DNA of 64,000 nt, from assembly GCF_024168645.1 (NCBI RefSeq), contig NZ_JALJWF010000001.1:5645501-5709500 (forward strand). Reading direction: 5' to 3'. Each line of letters starts with the position of its first letter. The stretch's first letter is position 1. Of this stretch, positions 35,809-44,823 are shown piece after piece. The stretch is from Pseudomonas sp. GGS8. Lineage in GTDB: Bacteria > Pseudomonadota > Gammaproteobacteria > Pseudomonadales > Pseudomonadaceae. The notes under the pieces were generated by a model. It had not been told where the DNA came from and did not search any database. It saw only the letters and a list, made by a program, of their open reading frames with translations. The position numbers and the translations under genes are program-made.

Positions 35809-37818
35809 ATGCCCCGCACCACCGACAGCAATACCAGCCTGTCCCTCACCGCCACCTCGCTGTCGGCGCTTTATCCTGAGTCACTGTCCGGGGAAGAAGC
35901 GCTCAATTCGCTCGGATCACAAACCCTCAATGGCCTCAACGACGGCGCCTCCCTCACCCTGACCACCGCCGTCGCCACCCACGTCACCGCCACCCTGCAC
36001 AACGACGCCCTGACCCGTCCAATGGACGCTCTGGTTGCCGAAATCCGCCAACTCCCCGCCGATGCCACCGCCGAGCGCTATCAGCTTGTGTTAAGGCCAT
36101 GGCTCTGGTGGCTGACCCTGGCCAGCAACAACCGCGTGTTCCAGAACCTCAGCAGCTCGGACATCGTCACTACGATTTTCAAGGCCCACGCCTTCACCGA
36201 CTTCAAGCTCTCACTCACCGGCACGTACACCCCACGCGAATACTGCGTGCAATATGGCGAAACCGATTTCGCGTTCGTTTCGCGGTTACTGGAAGAAGAA
36301 GGCATTTTCTGGTTTTTCACCCACGAGGACGGCAAGCACACGCTGGTGCTAGGTGACAGCAACGATGCGTTCGTGCAGATCCCCAACGGACCCAAGGTGA
36401 GCTATCTCGGTCAGCAGTTGGGTGAGCGTGAACTGCATGGCATTCGTTCCGGGCAGGTCTGTGTACAGGCGGTGGCCGGGGTATACCGGGCGACGGATTA
36501 CGAGTTCACCACCCCGACCACTTCGCTGTACGGCCAGGCCGAAGCGGTGGCCGGGCCACGGTCGATGTACGAGCATCCGGGCGGCTACAACGCCAAGGCA
36601 CGAGGTGATGCGTTGACCAAGCAACGGGTCGACGGCTTGCGCAGTCAGGAGAAACGCTTTGTTGGTGAGAGCGACTGCCGCTGGCTGGTGCCGGGGCACT
36701 GGTTCACCCTCGCTGGACATGACGATACGACGTTAAACATCGATTGGGTGGTGACGGCGGTCACCCACGAAGCCAGTCACGAAAACTATCGCAACCGCTT
36801 CGAGGCGATCCCCAAGGCCACGCCTTACCGCCCGGCACGGACAACGCCCAAACCACGGATGCACACCCAGACCGCCATTGTCGTCGGCAAGGCGGGAGAA
36901 GAAATCTGGACCGACGAATACGGTCGAATCAAGCTGCAGTTCCCCTGGGATCGCGACGGCAAGAACGACGAAGCCAGTTCCTGTTGGGTGCGGGTGGTGC
37001 TGCCCTGGAGCGGCAAGGGTTTCGGTATGCAATTCGTGCCGCGCATCGGCCAGGAAGTGATCGTGACGTTTATCGATGGCGACCCGGATCGGCCATTGGT
37101 GACCGGTTGCGTCTACAACGGCGACAACGCCCTGCCCTATGCGCTGCCGGCGAATCAGACCCAGTCGGGAATCAAGACCCAATCATCCAAGGGCGCAGGG
37201 GGTTTCAACGAGTTGCGCTTCGAGGACAAGAAGGATGCCGAAGAGGTGTTTTTGCAGGCGCAGAAAGACCTGAAGATCAACGTGCTCAACGACACCACCG
37301 CCATGGTCGGCCACGACGAAATCCTGACCGTGCAGAACGCTCGCACGCGCACGGTGAAAGAAGGCGACGAGACCGTGACCCTGGAGAAAGGCAAGCGCAG
37401 CGTCACCATTCAGACCGGCAGCGACACGCTCGATGTGAAGGACAGTCGCAAGGTGACTGTGGGCGCGGACCAGACTCACAGCACCGGTGGCAATTACACG
37501 CACAAGGTCACCGGTGATTACAGCCTGACGGTTGACGGCAACCTGACCATCAAAGTGACCGGCAGCCTGACCCTGCAAAGTGGCGGCAGTTTCACCATCA
37601 AGAGCGGCGCGGATCTGGCGGCCGAGGCCAGTACTTCGATCAGCCAGAAAGCCGGCACCTCCTTGAGCAATCAGGCGGGCACCTCATTGGAGAACAAGGC
37701 CGGCACGACCATGACCAACGATGCCGGGATCAGCCTGACCAACAAGGGCGCCGCTTCGCAGACCGTGGACGGTGGCGGCATGCTGACCATCAAGGGTGGT
37801 CTGGTGCAGGTCAACTGA
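35809..37818 (+). CDS. vgrG: T6SS spike protein VgrG (TssI)
   Basis: The 669-residue VgrG has gp27-like domains (about 1-340, with TPREYCVQYGETDFAFVSRL and LLEEEGIFWFFTHEDGKH) and a gp5-like OB domain (EEIWTDEYGRIKLQFPWDRD near 363, WVRVVLPWSGKGFGMQFVPR). The DUF2345/beta-helix needle (about 450-669) has tandem strands such as KAGTSLSNQAGTSLENKAGT. The first 100 residues are more divergent than usual and begin with a Ser/Thr-rich stretch. No C-terminal catalytic extension is present, so toxins must be delivered as separate cargo. A 12-base gap links it to the next gene. Confidence 0.95.
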   Translation: MPRTTDSNTSLSLTATSLSALYPESLSGEEALNSLGSQTLNGLNDGASLTLTTAVATHVTATLHNDALTRPMDALVAEIRQLPADATAERYQLVLRPWLWWLTLASNNRVFQNLSSSDIVTTIFKAHAFTDFKLSLTGTYTPREYCVQYGETDFAFVSRLLEEEGIFWFFTHEDGKHTLVLGDSNDAFVQIPNGPKVSYLGQQLGERELHGIRSGQVCVQAVAGVYRATDYEFTTPTTSLYGQAEAVAGPRSMYEHPGGYNAKARGDALTKQRVDGLRSQEKRFVGESDCRWLVPGHWFTLAGHDDTTLNIDWVVTAVTHEASHENYRNRFEAIPKATPYRPARTTPKPRMHTQTAIVVGKAGEEIWTDEYGRIKLQFPWDRDGKNDEASSCWVRVVLPWSGKGFGMQFVPRIGQEVIVTFIDGDPDRPLVTGCVYNGDNALPYALPANQTQSGIKTQSSKGAGGFNELRFEDKKDAEEVFLQAQKDLKINVLNDTTAMVGHDEILTVQNARTRTVKEGDETVTLEKGKRSVTIQTGSDTLDVKDSRKVTVGADQTHSTGGNYTHKVTGDYSLTVDGNLTIKVTGSLTLQSGGSFTIKSGADLAAEASTSISQKAGTSLSNQAGTSLENKAGTTMTNDAGISLTNKGAASQTVDGGGMLTIKGGLVQVN

Positions 37819-37830
37819 CGAGGAAACCCC

Positions 37831-38373
37831 ATGGCCATCACGCCGCTGGATTTGCAGCAGAACGATAAACAGCTCAAAGGGCGCTTGCTCGATGGCCAGC
37901 TCGACGGCGCGCTGCACATCAAGGATGACGGGCGCGCGCAAGCTGATTTGCACTACAGCCAGGGCGAGCTGCAAGGCACCTCCCTGCTCTACCACCCCAA
38001 TGGCAAGGTCTCGGCGCAGTTGCCGTTTGTCCATGACAAGCTGCAGGGGGTTGCCAGTTTCTATGCCCCCGAAGGCAGTCTGCAGCGCAAGGCGACTTAC
38101 CGCCGAGGGCTGTTGCATGGCGAGGCGTTCAATTACTTTCCCGATGGTCAATTGGCCGAGGTTGAGTGCTACCGCGACGGCGTGCGTGACGGGCGCTATC
38201 AGCGTTTTCATCCCAATGGCAAACCCGCCGTCGAGGCCCGTTACCTCAACGGTCTATTGCTGGAACCGGAACAGGGTTTCGCCGCCGACGGGCGACCGCT
38301 GGATGCGGACGGCAAGCCGATCTCACGGGTACGCTGGTGGTTCAGGCGCTGGAGCGATCCTGCTCAAGCCTGA
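37831..38373 (+). CDS. YwqK/MORN-repeat protein downstream of vgrG
   Basis: The 180-residue protein is built from repeats of about 20-24 residues of the MORN/YwqK type (YHPNGKVSAQLPF, YFPDGQLAEVECYRDG, FHPNGKPAVEARYLNG). Annotation pipelines call this family a YwqK-type antitoxin, but in T6SS loci such proteins are found beside vgrG and could be adaptors or immunity proteins. No signal peptide is present. It lies 12 bases after vgrG with GAGGAAA before the ATG, so it is in the same transcript. Its partner is not evident. Confidence 0.8.
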   Translation: MAITPLDLQQNDKQLKGRLLDGQLDGALHIKDDGRAQADLHYSQGELQGTSLLYHPNGKVSAQLPFVHDKLQGVASFYAPEGSLQRKATYRRGLLHGEAFNYFPDGQLAEVECYRDGVRDGRYQRFHPNGKPAVEARYLNGLLLEPEQGFAADGRPLDADGKPISRVRWWFRRWSDPAQA

Positions 38374-38395
38374 AGCCTTGTGTTGACCGGGATGG

Positions 38396-38496
38396 CCTCA
38401 TCGCGGGCAAGCCCGCTCCCACAGGGGATGTTCTGTGAATGCAGTATTGGTGGACAACAGCGATCACTGTGGGAGCGGGCTTGCCCGCGATGAGGC
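38396..38496. repeat. REP hairpin pair
   Basis: CTCATCGCGGGCAAGCCCGC and its complement ending GCGATGAG are separated by about 50 bases. It lies between the convergent YwqK-type and PAAR-like genes. Confidence 0.9.
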
Positions 38497-38573
38497 CGGC
38501 ACCTTCAACCTCGATATCGCCTGACACCCTGCCTTCGCGAGCAAGCCTGCTCTCACAGTTTGATCATGTGCGG

Positions 38574-38969
38574 TCAGGGAATCAGCATCTGCATCTGCCC
38601 CGGCATCACGATTTTGATCACGCCGGCCCAGTTGCACATCAAGGTGCTGTTGGCATCGAGGGCCGGCATGCCGCCCAGCAGCAGGGTCGGCGCACCGCCG
38701 GGGATCCACGGGGTGGCGGTGGCCGGGATGCACGGCATCGGCGTCAGAACGCCAAGCGCCGCGGCGGTGGCGGCCGCGACCATCGGGTTGGCCATGCTCA
38801 TGCACGTGCCGAACGGCATGACGTTCACCAGCGGAATGTGATCCATGATGTTCGCCGCCGGCATGCCCCCGGTCATTGTGCGGTTCACCGGCAGCACGTT
38901 GAGTACCGCCGGTGCCGCACCGAAACTGCATTGCAGGGTCGCGGTGGCGCAAACTTGCGGACAGCCCAT
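38574..38969 (-). CDS. PAAR-like tip protein (DUF4280)
   Basis: The 131-residue protein is rich in Gly, Pro, Met and Cys. It has MGCPQVCATATLQCSFGAAP at the start, then PANIMDHIPLVNVMPFGTCM-type strands and a C-terminal LDANSTLMCNWAGVIKIVMP, typical of DUF4280, a PAAR-like family that caps VgrG or Afp/PVC spikes. GGAAGGAG precedes the ATG at 38969. It is convergent with the vgrG operon, so it has its own promoter, and it is the only PAAR-type protein in the cluster. It has no toxin extension. Confidence 0.85.
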   Translation of the reverse strand: MGCPQVCATATLQCSFGAAPAVLNVLPVNRTMTGGMPAANIMDHIPLVNVMPFGTCMSMANPMVAAATAAALGVLTPMPCIPATATPWIPGGAPTLLLGGMPALDANSTLMCNWAGVIKIVMPGQMQMLIP

Positions 38970-39157
38970 GTCGATTCTCCTTCCTGGAAGCGGTGCTCCC
39001 TGAACCATAGCCCGCCGAGCCTGTTCGCGCACATCAGGAACGCTGATTATCCGGCAACACGCTAACCTATAAGACCGTGCCGCGCTTGTGGCGACCCCGG
39101 CGCGCCATTAGATTAGCCAATGATGTGTGGCCTCCAAAATAAGCAGAAGGGATAAGC

Positions 39158-40225
39158 ATGGCGCTTACTGACCAGTCCACCCGTATCCGCTCCGGCGAAG
39201 AACTCGATGCCAGCCTGATCGATCCGTACCTCAAGGCGCACATTCCGGGCCTGAGTGGCTTGCCTGTGATCAGCCAGTTTCCGGGCGGTGCGTCGAACCT
39301 GACTTACCTGCTGGAATACCCCGAACAGGAATTCGTCCTGCGCCGGCCGCCATTCGGCCACAAGGCCAAGTCCGCCCACGACATGGGCCGCGAATTTCGC
39401 ATCCTCAATCAGCTGCGGGACGGTTTTCCCTATTGCCCCAAAGCCTATGTGCACTGCACCGACGAATCGGTGATCGGCGCCGAGTTCTATGTGATGGAAC
39501 GGGTCAAGGGCATCATCCTGCGCGCCGAACTGCCACCGGAACTGGGCCTGGATTCGGCGAAGACCGAAACCCTGTGCAAGAGCTTCATCGACAAGTTCGT
39601 CGAACTGCACCGGGTCGACTACAAGGCCTATGGCCTGGGCGACCTCGGCAAACCCGAAGGTTATGTCGCGCGGCAAATCAAAGGCTGGAGCGAGCGCTAC
39701 GAAAAAGCACTGACCCCGGATGCGCCGAAGTGGGAAACGGTGAAGGCCTGGCTGAACGACAAGATGCCGGCCGATCACCCGACGTCGAGCATCGTCCACA
39801 ACGATTACCGCTTCGACAACGTGATCCTCGACCCGAACAACCCGATGCAGATCATCGGCGTGCTGGATTGGGAACTGACCACCCTCGGCGACCCGCTGAT
39901 GGACCTGGGCAACACCCTCGCCTACTGGATCGAAGCCGACGACCCGGCACCGGTGCAACTGATGCGCCGCCAGCCAAGCCACGCCCCTGGCATGCTGACC
40001 CGCCGCGAATTCGTCGATTACTACGCCGAGCGCTCAGGCCTCCAGATCGACAATTTCGACTTCTACTACACCTATGGCCTGTTCCGTCTGGCCGGCATCG
40101 TCCAGCAGATCTACTACCGCTTCTTCCATGGTCAGACCCAGGACAAACGCTTCGCGCAGTTCATTCACATGAACAAACTCCTGGAGCAAATGAGCCTGCA
40201 AGTCATTCAGAAATCCAGGCTCTGA
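39158..40225 (+). CDS. APH/ACAD10-type phosphotransferase family protein
   Basis: The 355-residue protein has the aminoglycoside-phosphotransferase kinase fold. Its N-lobe has FPGGASNLTYLLEYPEQEFV near residue 42, the catalytic loop is IVHNDYRFDNVILDP near 213, and the metal site is GVLDWELTTLGDPLMDLGN near 236. Bacterial proteins of this subgroup resemble the kinase domain of ACAD10/ACAD11 and lie beside acyl-CoA or SDR genes; they may phosphorylate 4-hydroxyacyl-CoA during hydroxy-acid degradation. The SDR gene follows after 25 bases and is likely cotranscribed. Resistance to antibiotics is not implied. Confidence 0.87.
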   Translation: MALTDQSTRIRSGEELDASLIDPYLKAHIPGLSGLPVISQFPGGASNLTYLLEYPEQEFVLRRPPFGHKAKSAHDMGREFRILNQLRDGFPYCPKAYVHCTDESVIGAEFYVMERVKGIILRAELPPELGLDSAKTETLCKSFIDKFVELHRVDYKAYGLGDLGKPEGYVARQIKGWSERYEKALTPDAPKWETVKAWLNDKMPADHPTSSIVHNDYRFDNVILDPNNPMQIIGVLDWELTTLGDPLMDLGNTLAYWIEADDPAPVQLMRRQPSHAPGMLTRREFVDYYAERSGLQIDNFDFYYTYGLFRLAGIVQQIYYRFFHGQTQDKRFAQFIHMNKLLEQMSLQVIQKSRL

Positions 40226-40250
40226 TCGGGCCACATAACAAGGAAAAATC

Positions 40251-41018
40251 ATGTCCAAGACTCAGTTGTTCGACCTCGACGGCAAGATCGCTTTCGTCTC
40301 AGGTGCCAGTCGCGGCATCGGTGAAGCCATCGCCAAACTGCTGGCGCAGCAAGGTGCCCACGTGATCGTTTCGAGCCGCAAGCTCGACGGCTGCCAACAC
40401 GTCGCCGACGCGATCATCGCCGCCGGCGGCAAGGCCACCGCCATTGCCTGCCACATCGGTGAGATGGAACAGATCACCCAGGTCTTTGCCGCCATCCGCG
40501 AACAATTCGGGCGCCTGGACATCCTGGTCAACAACGCCGCGACCAACCCGCAGTTCTGCAACGTGCTGGACACCGACCTCAGCGCTTTCCAGAAAACCGT
40601 CGACGTGAACATTCGCGGCTACTTCTTCATGTCGGTGGAAGCCGGCAAGCTGATGCGCGAACACGGTGGCGGCAGCATCATCAACGTTGCCTCGATCAAC
40701 GGCATCTCACCGGGGATCTTCCAGGGCATCTACTCGGTGACCAAGGCAGCGGTGATCAACATGACCAAGGTGTTCGCCAAGGAATGCGCGCAATTCGGTA
40801 TCCGCTGCAACGCCCTGCTGCCGGGATTGACCGACACCAAGTTTGCTTCGGCGCTGGTGAAAAACGACGCGATTCTACAAACCGCGCTACAGCAGATTCC
40901 GCTCAAGCGCGTGGCGGATCCGCGTGAAATGGCGGGGGCGGTGTTGTATCTGGCGAGTGATGCGTCCAGCTATACGACCGGGGTTTCGCTGAATGTGGAT
41001 GGCGGGTTCCTGTCCTGA
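40251..41018 (+). CDS. SDR family oxidoreductase
   Basis: The 255-residue classical short-chain dehydrogenase has the NAD(P) motif SGASRGIGEAIAKLL near residue 17, NNAATNP near 93, a Ser in NVASINGIS, Tyr-x3-Lys in GIYSVTKAA near 158, and the C-terminal YTTGVSLNVDGGFLS. It oxidises or reduces a hydroxyl/keto group. Being the probable partner of the upstream ACAD10-type kinase, an acyl-CoA or hydroxy-acid substrate is plausible but unproven. AAGGAAAA precedes the ATG. Confidence 0.9.
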   Translation: MSKTQLFDLDGKIAFVSGASRGIGEAIAKLLAQQGAHVIVSSRKLDGCQHVADAIIAAGGKATAIACHIGEMEQITQVFAAIREQFGRLDILVNNAATNPQFCNVLDTDLSAFQKTVDVNIRGYFFMSVEAGKLMREHGGGSIINVASINGISPGIFQGIYSVTKAAVINMTKVFAKECAQFGIRCNALLPGLTDTKFASALVKNDAILQTALQQIPLKRVADPREMAGAVLYLASDASSYTTGVSLNVDGGFLS

Positions 41019-41036
41019 TTCGGCTCAGCGAATAAA

Positions 41037-41064
41037 CCAAAGGCAGCCTCAGGGCTGCCTTTGG
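41037..41064 (+). terminator. Rho-independent-like terminator after the SDR gene
   Basis: The perfect 12-bp stem CCAAAGGCAGCC / GGCTGCCTTTGG has a TCAG loop. The following T-tract is weak (TGTTTGG). It marks the left border of the accessory island. Confidence 0.8.
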
Positions 41065-41213
41065 TGTTTGGGGACTGGACCCAGGAGCGACTCTATTCCC
41101 TCTGCACAAACTCAACCGGCTTCCCAGTCAAATCCACGGTGAAGACACCCACCCTGATGCAACATCTAGGGCAATGGCGTCCTCTGCGGCATTACCTCAA
41201 AACTATTTCTGAC

Positions 41214-41621
41214 CTATTTGAGTTGGTAATTCAACCAAATATGGTGCGTGCCATCGGTATCTATTTTGATCCCGCCTGATCCCGATATCCCTCTCAAATC
41301 ACCTGTACCACTGCCTCCGACTATGCAGAAAAATTCATCTGCCCGATCAGTGCCGGTTGTGGAGGCAGAGTGGATGAAATTGAAGGCGCCTTCTTTTCCA
41401 TTCACCGCACCTTTGAAGCTCTCAATTGCGATGTAACTGCCCGTCCTGGTCGTCTGGTCGAACGCCGCAGTAAAAACTGTTGAGGAAACACCGTCGATAG
41501 CACCCGAGTAGCATTTCTCCATGGTGCTGATAGACACTGGTAAGGAGGTAGTAATCTCGGGGGTTGGGCTCAGGCCTGTTGGTTTGAAATTCTTAGTAGC
41601 AAAAGTGGCTAACGCTTCCAT
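41214..41621 (-). CDS. DUF3224 domain-containing protein
   Basis: The 135-residue protein has the DUF3224 pattern: an N-terminal strand (METL-like start EALATFATKNFKP), a central GSYIAIESFKGAVNGKEGAF and the C-terminal VGGSGTGDLRGISGSGGIKI. It is predicted to be a small lipocalin-like barrel of unknown ligand. No operon partner is seen. It is the first of the single lower-GC genes in the accessory island. The ATG at 41621 has only a weak ribosome site. Confidence 0.82.
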   Translation of the reverse strand: MEALATFATKNFKPTGLSPTPEITTSLPVSISTMEKCYSGAIDGVSSTVFTAAFDQTTRTGSYIAIESFKGAVNGKEGAFNFIHSASTTGTDRADEFFCIVGGSGTGDLRGISGSGGIKIDTDGTHHIWLNYQLK

Positions 41622-41734
41622 TCACATCCGTCTCTATCCAAATGAGTGAGGTTCTCATTCTACTCCACAGCACAGCACGCACGGAGCCAAAAACGATCAG
41701 AACGAGATGTCGGCTCAATAGTTAGGCCAATGCA

Positions 41735-42391
41735 TCACCAGTTCATAATCATCGGCAACCCAGGACGGAAATCGTGTGTCTGGCCGCTTGCGCCATGATC
41801 GATTTCCAATACGACCAGATGCTCATCACCATGAACAATTTCAAATCCTTCCAGCTGATTTGCGCAGTTCGCAGGGGTAGAAAAAGCTTGGCTGTTGGGA
41901 GTGGTAACTCGCACAGATGTAATGTCGCGAAAGCCGTTGGGATGTTCAAACGGCTGCGCTCGCTCAATCGGAGCCTCATCTGGTCTCTTGGCAAACGAAA
42001 GAAAAAACCACATCGGTTCGGATACAGGCGCATGTCCCACGTCGACTTTCAGGGCAGCGGGTAAGTAAACAGGTCGATATTCCCAGACCGGAAATATTGG
42101 CTTCTCGCCTACGGTGGATGGTCTGAAGCAAATTCCAAAGGGCGCGGCAACTCCATCTGCGCACTTGAAGCGGTCAAAGAGTTGGGTTGGCGCTGTTAAC
42201 TGACTTTGAGCTTCTGATTCATCGGTGAGATGTAGAAGCTCAATGAAAGAATTTCGGAAGAAGAATCTTCTATTGGCAGTGCCTTGGCCTGGGTGTACGT
42301 TTGGCGTCCCTTCAGCAAGCCCGAGGGCTTTCAGAGCATCAGCGCCTCGCCCGTCATCATTCACACAAATAAAAATGTGATCTATTTCCAT
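41735..42391 (-). CDS. VOC/glyoxalase-like family protein
   Basis: The 218-residue protein starts MEIDHIFICVNDDGRGADAL and has a vicinal-oxygen-chelate pattern: His4 is the first metal ligand, and NRRFFFRNSFIELLHLTDES gives the Glu ligand of the first half. A second, more diverged half ends LVVLEIDHGASGQTHDFRPG. The family includes dioxygenases, isomerases and antibiotic-binding proteins, so the reaction is open. AAAGGGAAT lies before the ATG. The DNA is visibly less GC-rich than the chromosome backbone. Confidence 0.8.
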   Translation of the reverse strand: MEIDHIFICVNDDGRGADALKALGLAEGTPNVHPGQGTANRRFFFRNSFIELLHLTDESEAQSQLTAPTQLFDRFKCADGVAAPFGICFRPSTVGEKPIFPVWEYRPVYLPAALKVDVGHAPVSEPMWFFLSFAKRPDEAPIERAQPFEHPNGFRDITSVRVTTPNSQAFSTPANCANQLEGFEIVHGDEHLVVLEIDHGASGQTHDFRPGLPMIMNW

Positions 42392-42429
42392 CGTTAATTC
42401 CCTTTAATCCTGTGATTTGATTGCCCAAT

Positions 42430-42500
42430 TATTTGGCAGAAGGTCAGCAACGGGCGAGTGAGATTACGCAGTTGCTGCCGCACAAGTGGGCATCCGTTTG
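42430..42500 (+). pseudogene. IS66 tnpC 3'-end remnant
   Basis: GGGCGAGTGAGATTACGCAG plus CTGCCGCACAAGTGG encodes RASEITQLLPHKW, the C-terminus of the IS66 transposase also seen at 44.1 and 46.5 kb. Nothing upstream remains of the gene. Confidence 0.7.
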
Positions 42501-42537
42501 AACACCTAGAGTGTTTGGCCTGATGTTTGTCGGTCGT

Positions 42538-42753
42538 TCAATTGGTATCGCGATTTCGGTGCAGCCACTCATCGACGACTTCTCCGAGAGTTTTAGGTAC
42601 GTCATTACGTATCCAGGCCATAAAACCTCTGTCGAATTTAAAGTTCGCGCCGCAGTGCTCCACCATGAATCTGCGGACATTCTGTGTATTTCGGTAATTC
42701 TTGCAAACTGTCGTATTTCTTGTGAGCTGATCATTGTGCCAATTAAAACTCAT
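42538..42753 (-). CDS. Small DUF6434-like protein
   Basis: The 71-residue protein MSFNWHNDQLTRNTT... has YRNTQNVRRFMVEHCG and FKFDRGFMAWIRNDVPKTLG, the pattern of the DUF6434 domain often joined to SAP DNA-binding domains. Here the domain stands alone. The role is unknown. An ATG five codons upstream is possible. It lies beside an IS66 remnant and opposite no other gene. Confidence 0.65.
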   Translation of the reverse strand: MSFNWHNDQLTRNTTVCKNYRNTQNVRRFMVEHCGANFKFDRGFMAWIRNDVPKTLGEVVDEWLHRNRDTN

Positions 42754-42783
42754 GGGGGCAGGCTCCATACTTAGTGGTCTGAT

Positions 42784-43641
42784 TTATAAATTCATAGCCT
42801 GGGATGCTTGGAGTCTTGCAATCGGTATCCACACGTCCACGTAACCCTTCCCTTGGGATGGCTCGAAATCAGAACTGTATTGCTCGAACTCAGGAGCTTG
42901 GGCAAGCTCACATTCAGATTCAGGCAACCAGTGGTTGAAAATGGTGAAGAACGTCTGATGGATCGTCGAGATATGGCCTTGGTGTCGAAACACGACATAG
43001 TTTTGCTGCGGCACTCTGAAATACCGAAAAGCCGGAGGAAGACCATCGACGCAGGACACCTCTGTACCGGCAATGTACTCAAAACTACCATCCAGTCCAG
43101 GATTACAGCACAGGCCATAGTTCCAGTTGTTTACCTGACCTGGTACCCGTCCTATGTAGGGGGAGAACGCTTGCCACAAACCGACGATGCCTTCGTTCTT
43201 ATCGAAGGTAAAACGATCCCCCAGACCAGCGATGAAAAACTCTGCTCTAGTTTCAAAGCGGGGTTCAGGGAGTTTTATGAGCTTCGTTTCTTTCACACGT
43301 AACGGCTCCACCAGTGAGAGATGTTCATCCTCGTGCCCACGAACCTGCTTCGGTGTGAACCCAAACAGATCGCAGAAGGCGCGCGTAAAAGCTTCATGGG
43401 AGCCGTAGCCAGCATCCAGCGCTACTTGCAGGATATCCGGTGCACCTCGACGCAAGATCAGTGCCGCTTGGCTCAAACGCCGTGCACGGATGTAACGCAT
43501 CACCGACCAGCCCGTCGACATCGCAAACAGGCGGGCCAAGGCAAAAGGAGACATGTTGCAATGGCGCGCGACACGTCCTAGATCGAGTTGGGATCCCAGC
43601 TCCAGCTCGATGTACCACAGGGCCCTCTCGATACTCAGCAT
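42784..43641 (-). CDS. AraC family transcriptional regulator with GyrI-like effector domain
   Basis: The 285-residue regulator has an N-terminal AraC double helix-turn-helix (about 1-105, LGRVARHCNMSPFALARLFA and DAGYGSHEAFTRAFCDLFGF, then TPKQVRG). The C-terminal GyrI/Rob-like small-molecule-binding domain (about 120-280) has the usual VFRHQGHISTIHQTFFTIF near 220 and YVDVWIPI at the end. Such proteins (Rob, SoxS-like fusions) respond to drugs or dyes. The target is unknown; no divergent transporter gene is present. Confidence 0.88.
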   Translation of the reverse strand: MLSIERALWYIELELGSQLDLGRVARHCNMSPFALARLFAMSTGWSVMRYIRARRLSQAALILRRGAPDILQVALDAGYGSHEAFTRAFCDLFGFTPKQVRGHEDEHLSLVEPLRVKETKLIKLPEPRFETRAEFFIAGLGDRFTFDKNEGIVGLWQAFSPYIGRVPGQVNNWNYGLCCNPGLDGSFEYIAGTEVSCVDGLPPAFRYFRVPQQNYVVFRHQGHISTIHQTFFTIFNHWLPESECELAQAPEFEQYSSDFEPSQGKGYVDVWIPIARLQASQAMNL

Positions 43642-43814
43642 GACGAATCTCCATGAACGCTAGAGCAACGTTATCAAATGAATGGGGAAAGCATTTGATC
43701 GTTCTTGCGGTTTCTGCTTTCCACCCAAAGCGTATGAAAGACCTCCGCGTCTCTTCGCTATGGCTTATGAGGGCTCATCGAGAGGATTGCCTGCACGCCT
43801 ATTCAAGGTAACCC

Positions 43815-44153
43815 TTGGTCGAGGTGACTTCGCCAGACGGTTACTTTCCAGGTGTGTATCCGAATCCATTTGTGGACGAGATTTGCATTGAGGCTATGGC
43901 TGAGTGCGATGCTGGCAATCGAAGCGCCGGGCTGGGCACAGATTCGGCCATGGGCGCTTGGGCGCTCCAACTGGTTGTTTGCCGGGTTCTTCGCAGTGGC
44001 AAGCGGGCGGCGGGGGTCATGAGTCTGATCCAGTCGGCACGCATGAACGGGCATGATCCGTCTGCCTATCTGAAAGATGTGCTGACACGGCTGCCGACAC
44101 AGCGGGCGAGTGAGATTACGGAGTTACTGCCGCACAAGCGGGGCCACCTTTGA
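43815..44153 (+). pseudogene. Degenerate IS66 tnpC C-terminal fragment, frameshifted
   Basis: From about 43938 the sequence encodes QIRPWALGRSNWLFAG, then a one-base loss shifts the frame to LRSGKRAAGVMSLIQSARMN and GHDPSAYLKDVLTRLPTQRA, ending SEITELLPHKRGHL. This is the C-terminal part of the IS66 family DDE transposase. The 43 bases at 43907-43949 are identical to 46358-46400. The N-terminal half of the open frame is unrelated. Confidence 0.8.
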
Positions 44154-44210
44154 TTGCGCCAGATATGTAAGGATACTTTCCATCATTGATGGAATACAAA
44201 GGAGTACGTC

Positions 44211-44648
44211 ATGGAAAAAACTATCAGACTCGCCAACCAAGCCGATATCAATGCCATTTTTGATATTCGAACCAGCGTTCAGGAAAACCACTTATCCCAT
44301 GATCAGTTAGCAGACATGGGGATTACTCCCAAAACTATACGAAATGCAATTCTAGAGGCTCCATGCGCTTGGATCGCCGAGGTCGATGGTGTCCCTGTAG
44401 GTTTTTCCATGGCCGATGTCGAGGATGGATGTGTGTTTGCCGCTTTCGTTCTACCCGAATTCGAGGGGCATGGATTGGGGCGCAGCCTGATGGATAAAGC
44501 AGAGGCCTTCCTATTTCAACACCACCAGACGATCTGGCTGGAAACCGCTGAGGCAAGTCGCGCGAGTGGCTTTTATCGAAACCTCGGCTGGCAGCCCGTG
44601 GAGCACTTACCAGAAGGTGATATTCGCTTTGAAAAGTGCCAGAAATAA
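44211..44648 (+). CDS. GNAT family N-acetyltransferase
   Basis: The 145-residue acetyltransferase has IRLANQADINAIFDIRTSVQ at the start, WIAEVDGVPVGFSMADVED near 58, the acetyl-CoA loop LPEFEGHGLGRSLMDKAEAF near 81 and ASGFYRNLGWQP near 122. It transfers acetyl to an unknown amine. AAAGGAG stands nine bases before the ATG. It sits in the accessory island between IS66 remnants. Confidence 0.9.
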   Translation: MEKTIRLANQADINAIFDIRTSVQENHLSHDQLADMGITPKTIRNAILEAPCAWIAEVDGVPVGFSMADVEDGCVFAAFVLPEFEGHGLGRSLMDKAEAFLFQHHQTIWLETAEASRASGFYRNLGWQPVEHLPEGDIRFEKCQK

Positions 44649-44653
44649 TAATC

Positions 44654-44700
44654 CAAAAACTTACTGACCAGACGCTTACGCTTAGGTGGGCATCCGCATA
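44654..44700. mobile_element. IS66-type terminal repeat remnant
   Basis: On the minus strand GTAAGCGTCTGGTCAGTAAG resembles the terminal inverted repeat of IS66 elements. It is followed on the plus strand by GTGGGCATCCG, also present next to the remnant at 42486. A similar CGTATTGACCAGACG stands at 46345-46359. Confidence 0.5.
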
Positions 44701-44823
44701 ATCACGCAAGATGTGTTCGGCGGACACTTGCTCAGCGATCACACCTTCTCAGCTTGCAACGGCTAGCATCGTTGGTCGATCCCGCTATCATGCATGGCGT
44801 AGATCACGAATGTAGATAACGCT

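Noticed and set aside
39158-40225. Aminoglycoside resistance gene
   Set aside because: Although it has the APH fold, sequence and the SDR neighbour fit the ACAD10/11-type kinase subgroup rather than a resistance enzyme.
41093-41191. Short minus-strand open stretch encoding CPRCCIRVGVFTVDLTGKP
   Set aside because: It may be the tail of a lost zinc-ribbon gene, but it has no start and is too short to support.
42444-42734. Alternative 96-codon frame overlapping the DUF6434-like gene
   Set aside because: The other frame has recognisable domain motifs; this one has none.
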